Origin: Candidatus Daviesbacteria bacterium GW2011_GWA2_42_7
Lineage (GTDB): Bacteria; Patescibacteriota; Microgenomatia; Daviesbacterales; UBA10151
Assembly: GCA_000997105.1 (NCBI GenBank)
Contig: LCEJ01000050.1
Location: forward strand, 1 to 7,580
Length of the DNA: 7,580 nt
Direction: 5' to 3'
Numbering within the stretch: position 1 is the stretch's first letter; the number at the start of each line of letters is the position of its first letter. Below the pieces are notes generated by a model. The model was given only the letters and a program-made list of their open reading frames with translations. It was not told where the DNA came from and did no database searches. Positions 6,007-7,580 of this stretch are shown piece by piece. A program made the position numbers and the translations under genes.

Positions 6007-6731
6007 AAAAAGGCTTAGATTTATCTGTTGTAATACCGGTTTTTAATGAAGAAAAAAGATTACCGGTAAACCTTGATAAAATTATCAGATTTTTAAAAAA
6101 GAAGAAAATCCGATCCGAAATTATTTTGGTGGATGATGGTTCCTCTGATAAAACCTGGGCAGTATTTGAGTCTTACAAAGCAAAACACGGTAATATTCGG
6201 TTATTGCAGCATCAGAAAAATTTCGGTAAAGGGGCGGCGGTTAAAACCGGGATGATGGTAGCAGTCGGAGATTTAGTATTAATGACCGATTGTGATCTAT
6301 CAACCCCTATTGAAGAATTGGACCTTCTAATGCAGTATATCGGGGAATCTGATATTGTTATCGGTTCACGAAGGTTAAAAGAGAAGAAATTAGGTCGGAT
6401 GCCGGCAAGATACAGGACTTTTTTGGGTGATATATATTATGAAATGCTTCGTTTAATTTTATTGCCGGGAGTCAAAGATACCAACTGCGGTTTTAAGCTA
6501 TTTTCTAAAAAAATTATTATCCCTACTTTTAAAAGGCAAAGAATTAACCGCTGGGGTTATGATGCCGAAGTGCTTTTTATTGCAAACAAGTTAAAATTTT
6601 CAATTAAAGAAGTGCCGGTTAAATGGACCCACTACGACGGTTCGAAAGTTAAAGTAATAGATGCTGTGATAAAGACATTAGGAGAGCTAGCCCAGATAAA
6701 GTGGAACAGTTTAAGGGGTAAATATGATTAG
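6003..6731 (+). CDS. Alg5-like polyprenyl-phosphate glycosyltransferase (GT2, DPG_synthase type)
   Basis: This 242-residue protein matches the dolichyl-phosphate beta-glucosyltransferase pattern. LSVVIPVFNEEKRLP (7-21) opens the fold, DDGSSDKT (44-51) binds nucleotide, and NFGKGAAVKTGM (73-84) is followed by TDCDLSTPIEEL (95-106). Here Cys replaces the usual Ala of DADLSTP but both Asp residues remain. GSRR (121-124), DTNCGFKLF (159-167) and RWGYDAEVLF (183-192) complete the signature. Eukaryotic Alg5 has an N-terminal membrane helix; this shorter form has none and is probably peripheral. The expected reaction is UDP-sugar plus polyprenyl phosphate to polyprenyl-P-sugar. The start is GTG 6003, overlapping the previous stop as GTGA; the next in-frame Met is at residue 83 or later, past the nucleotide site. 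GGAG at 5985-5988 is too distant (14 nt) to be a good ribosome site, so translation is probably coupled to the upstream gene. Confidence 0.87.
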   Translation: MKKGLDLSVVIPVFNEEKRLPVNLDKIIRFLKKKKIRSEIILVDDGSSDKTWAVFESYKAKHGNIRLLQHQKNFGKGAAVKTGMMVAVGDLVLMTDCDLSTPIEELDLLMQYIGESDIVIGSRRLKEKKLGRMPARYRTFLGDIYYEMLRLILLPGVKDTNCGFKLFSKKIIIPTFKRQRINRWGYDAEVLFIANKLKFSIKEVPVKWTHYDGSKVKVIDAVIKTLGELAQIKWNSLRGKYD

Positions 6732-7443
6732 GTCTGTAGCAGGTTTTTTTGTAAAGATTTTTTTTGGCTTTTTTTTAAGAATTGATAAAAAACCGCTTCA
6801 TCCTGATCTTGAAAAAGCCTGCAGACTTTATGAGGAAGATTCCTTTACCGGTTTATTTTCCAGAATTCGGGTCTGGGATGCGCCGTTTGAGCAGGTGGAA
6901 AAATTAGTGCCTAAGAAGGGTTTAATACTTGATTTAGGGTGCGGGGACGGGCTTTTGGCAAATTATCTGGCAATTTCCGGGCCGGAAAGAAAGATAGTAG
7001 GCGTTGATTTAAATAAGGAGCGCATTAAACATGCCCAGAAAGGTTTAAAAAACACCCGTTTTATCCACGAAGATGCTTTAAAAGAGAAAGGACTATCCCC
7101 TGATGTAATAATAATGAGCCATGTTTTGCACCATCTTAAATCGTTTGAGGCTCAGGATAAACTGCTTCAAGACTGCATAGCTGGATTAAGAAAAGGGGGG
7201 AAATTAATTATCCTTGAGATTAAGCCCTCATTAAGTTTAGAGTATCTGGTGACTATTGTTGTTGATTATACAATCTACCCGATGCTTTTTGAGAAAAAGA
7301 TCATAGGAAGCAGGGTATATTACAGGAAAGAAGGTAACTGGGTAAATCTTCTGTCCAGCTGTGGATTAAATGTAAAGAGAGAAAAAGTTACAGGTAAACC
7401 TTTTTCGCACATGATTTTAGTTGCAGAAAAGAGTAGAATCTAA
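6724..7443 (+). CDS. Class I SAM-dependent methyltransferase with hydrophobic N-terminus
   Basis: This 239-residue protein contains ILDLGCGDGLLANYL (68-82) as SAM motif I and KIVGVDLNKE (90-99), whose Asp95 should bind SAM ribose. EDALKEKGLSPDVIIMSHVL (116-135) is followed by HHL, and GLRKGGKLIILE (154-165) is the usual post-motif strand. It is not closely similar to the methyltransferase at 535-1320. Residues about 5-20 (VAGFFVKIFFGFFLRI) form a Phe-rich hydrophobic or amphipathic stretch that could hold it at the membrane. RIRVWDAPFEQVEKLVPKKG (47-66) resembles the lead-in of methyltransferases from glycan and lipid clusters. ATG 6724 has AAGGGG (6713-6718) at 5-nt spacing and overlaps the previous gene by 8 nt. 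Substrate unknown; a sugar in the glycan made by this operon is the natural guess. Three T tracts in the first 18 codons make the reading frame vulnerable to slippage. Confidence 0.87.
   Translation: MIRSVAGFFVKIFFGFFLRIDKKPLHPDLEKACRLYEEDSFTGLFSRIRVWDAPFEQVEKLVPKKGLILDLGCGDGLLANYLAISGPERKIVGVDLNKERIKHAQKGLKNTRFIHEDALKEKGLSPDVIIMSHVLHHLKSFEAQDKLLQDCIAGLRKGGKLIILEIKPSLSLEYLVTIVVDYTIYPMLFEKKIIGSRVYYRKEGNWVNLLSSCGLNVKREKVTGKPFSHMILVAEKSRI
6744..6776 (+). repeat. Cluster of three T tracts (T7, T8, T8) at the start of a methyltransferase gene
   Basis: Runs of 7, 8 and 8 Ts lie at 6744-6750, 6758-6765 and 6769-6776, within codons 7-18 of the methyltransferase. They encode the Phe/Leu-rich N-terminus. 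A one-base loss brings TAA 6776-6778 into frame and a one-base gain brings TGA 6783-6785 into frame, so either slip truncates the protein before the SAM fold. T and A runs of this length are not rare in AT-rich DNA (A8 at 155-162 and 1060-1067, T8 at 4395-4402), but three so close together are. Confidence 0.75.
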
Positions 7444-7452
7444 GGTAAGATT

Positions 7453-7580
7453 ATGAGGATTGGCATTATTACCCATAACTACCCAAACAAAAAAGGTGAC
7501 CGGCAAAATGCCGGAATCTTTGTTTATGATATTGCCCATGCCTTAAAAAAGTTAGGGCATGAGATATTTGTTTTGTGCCC
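7453..7580 (+). CDS. GT4-like (GT-B fold) glycosyltransferase, N-terminal part only
   Basis: ATG 7453 opens a frame that runs off the window after 42 complete codons. The start MRIGIITHNYP, then AGIFVYDIAHALKKLGHEIF (20-39) and VLCP, is the typical first beta strand, acceptor-side loop and first helix of GT-B retaining glycosyltransferases of family 4: a short strand, a flexible loop ending in Gly, then a helix ending in L-x-x-L-G-H-E/D-V/I and a second strand. AAGG at 7442-7445 lies 7 nt upstream, and the gap to the previous gene is 9 nt, so it continues the same operon. The donor-binding C-terminal half, with the E-x7-E motif, is outside the window, so neither sugar nor completeness can be judged. 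Confidence 0.75.
   Translation, partial: MRIGIITHNYPNKKGDRQNAGIFVYDIAHALKKLGHEIFVLC

Noticed and set aside
2604..6556. Exact 16-mer GAATTAACCGCTGGGG at 2604-2619 and again at 6541-6556, in two unrelated proteins.
   Set aside because: Both copies encode Ile-Asn-Arg-Trp-Gly in the same frame with the same codons. There is no flanking similarity, so chance plus codon preference is a better explanation than a mobile or regulatory repeat.
1..7580. Defence system, CRISPR array, transposon, prophage or RNA gene.
   Set aside because: Every gene is accounted for as glycan, lipid or methyltransferase type; no regularly spaced repeats, terminal inverted repeats, tRNA-like folds or recombinase genes were seen.

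Overview
This is an AT-rich, almost fully coding window of nine genes (seven complete, one cut at each end). Its content is membrane and cell-surface glycan assembly: a flippase-like membrane protein, five glycosyltransferase (GT) genes of GT-A/GT-B type, one polytopic GT-C (GT39/PMT-like) enzyme and two class I SAM methyltransferases. I see no RNA gene, CRISPR array, transposase, phage gene or plasmid function. Shine-Dalgarno motifs and GTG/ATG starts point to a bacterium. TGA ends four of the genes, so the code is standard table 11 and not the TGA=Gly code of Gracilibacteria/SR1. Tight gene overlaps, AT richness and the mix of Alg5-like, GtrB-like and PMT-like enzymes resemble Candidate Phyla Radiation (Patescibacteria) genomes, perhaps Microgenomates-like. 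That assignment is inference and of low confidence.

Layout. Left block, plus strand, 1-3136: the 3' part of a flippase-like (LPG_synthase_TM/UPF0104) protein, a methyltransferase and a GT39-like membrane glycosyltransferase, joined by two 8-nt overlaps. A single minus-strand gene, 3144-4091, encodes a membrane-anchored polyprenyl-phosphate sugar synthase and converges on the GT39 gene with a 7-nt gap. A 60-bp divergent spacer (4092-4151) is the only non-coding stretch longer than 10 bp and probably carries promoters for both sides. Right block, plus strand, 4152-7580: two GT2 genes, an Alg5-like GT2, a second methyltransferase and the start of a GT4-like gene, joined by 11-, 4- and 8-nt overlaps and then a 9-nt gap. 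No gene-free stretch exceeds 300 bases.

How they may work together (inference). The minus-strand GtrB/DPM1-like enzyme and the Alg5-like enzyme would each charge polyprenyl phosphate with one sugar on the cytoplasmic face. A flippase-like protein may move lipid intermediates across the membrane, and the GT39 enzyme would use the lipid-linked sugar on the outer face to decorate a protein or glycan. The remaining GT2 and GT4 enzymes and the methyltransferases would build and methylate an oligosaccharide. No Wzx, Wzy, ligase or nucleotide-sugar gene lies in this window, so the end product cannot be named.

The points most worth a second look are: (1) a G8 tract near the end of the first right-block GT2 gene, where loss of one G would fuse it in frame to the next GT2; (2) a GT39 enzyme that lacks its first membrane helix and acidic loop motif although its start has a good ribosome binding site; (3) a discoidin-like domain added to that enzyme's C-terminus; (4) three T tracts at the start of the second methyltransferase gene, where a one-base slip stops translation at once.
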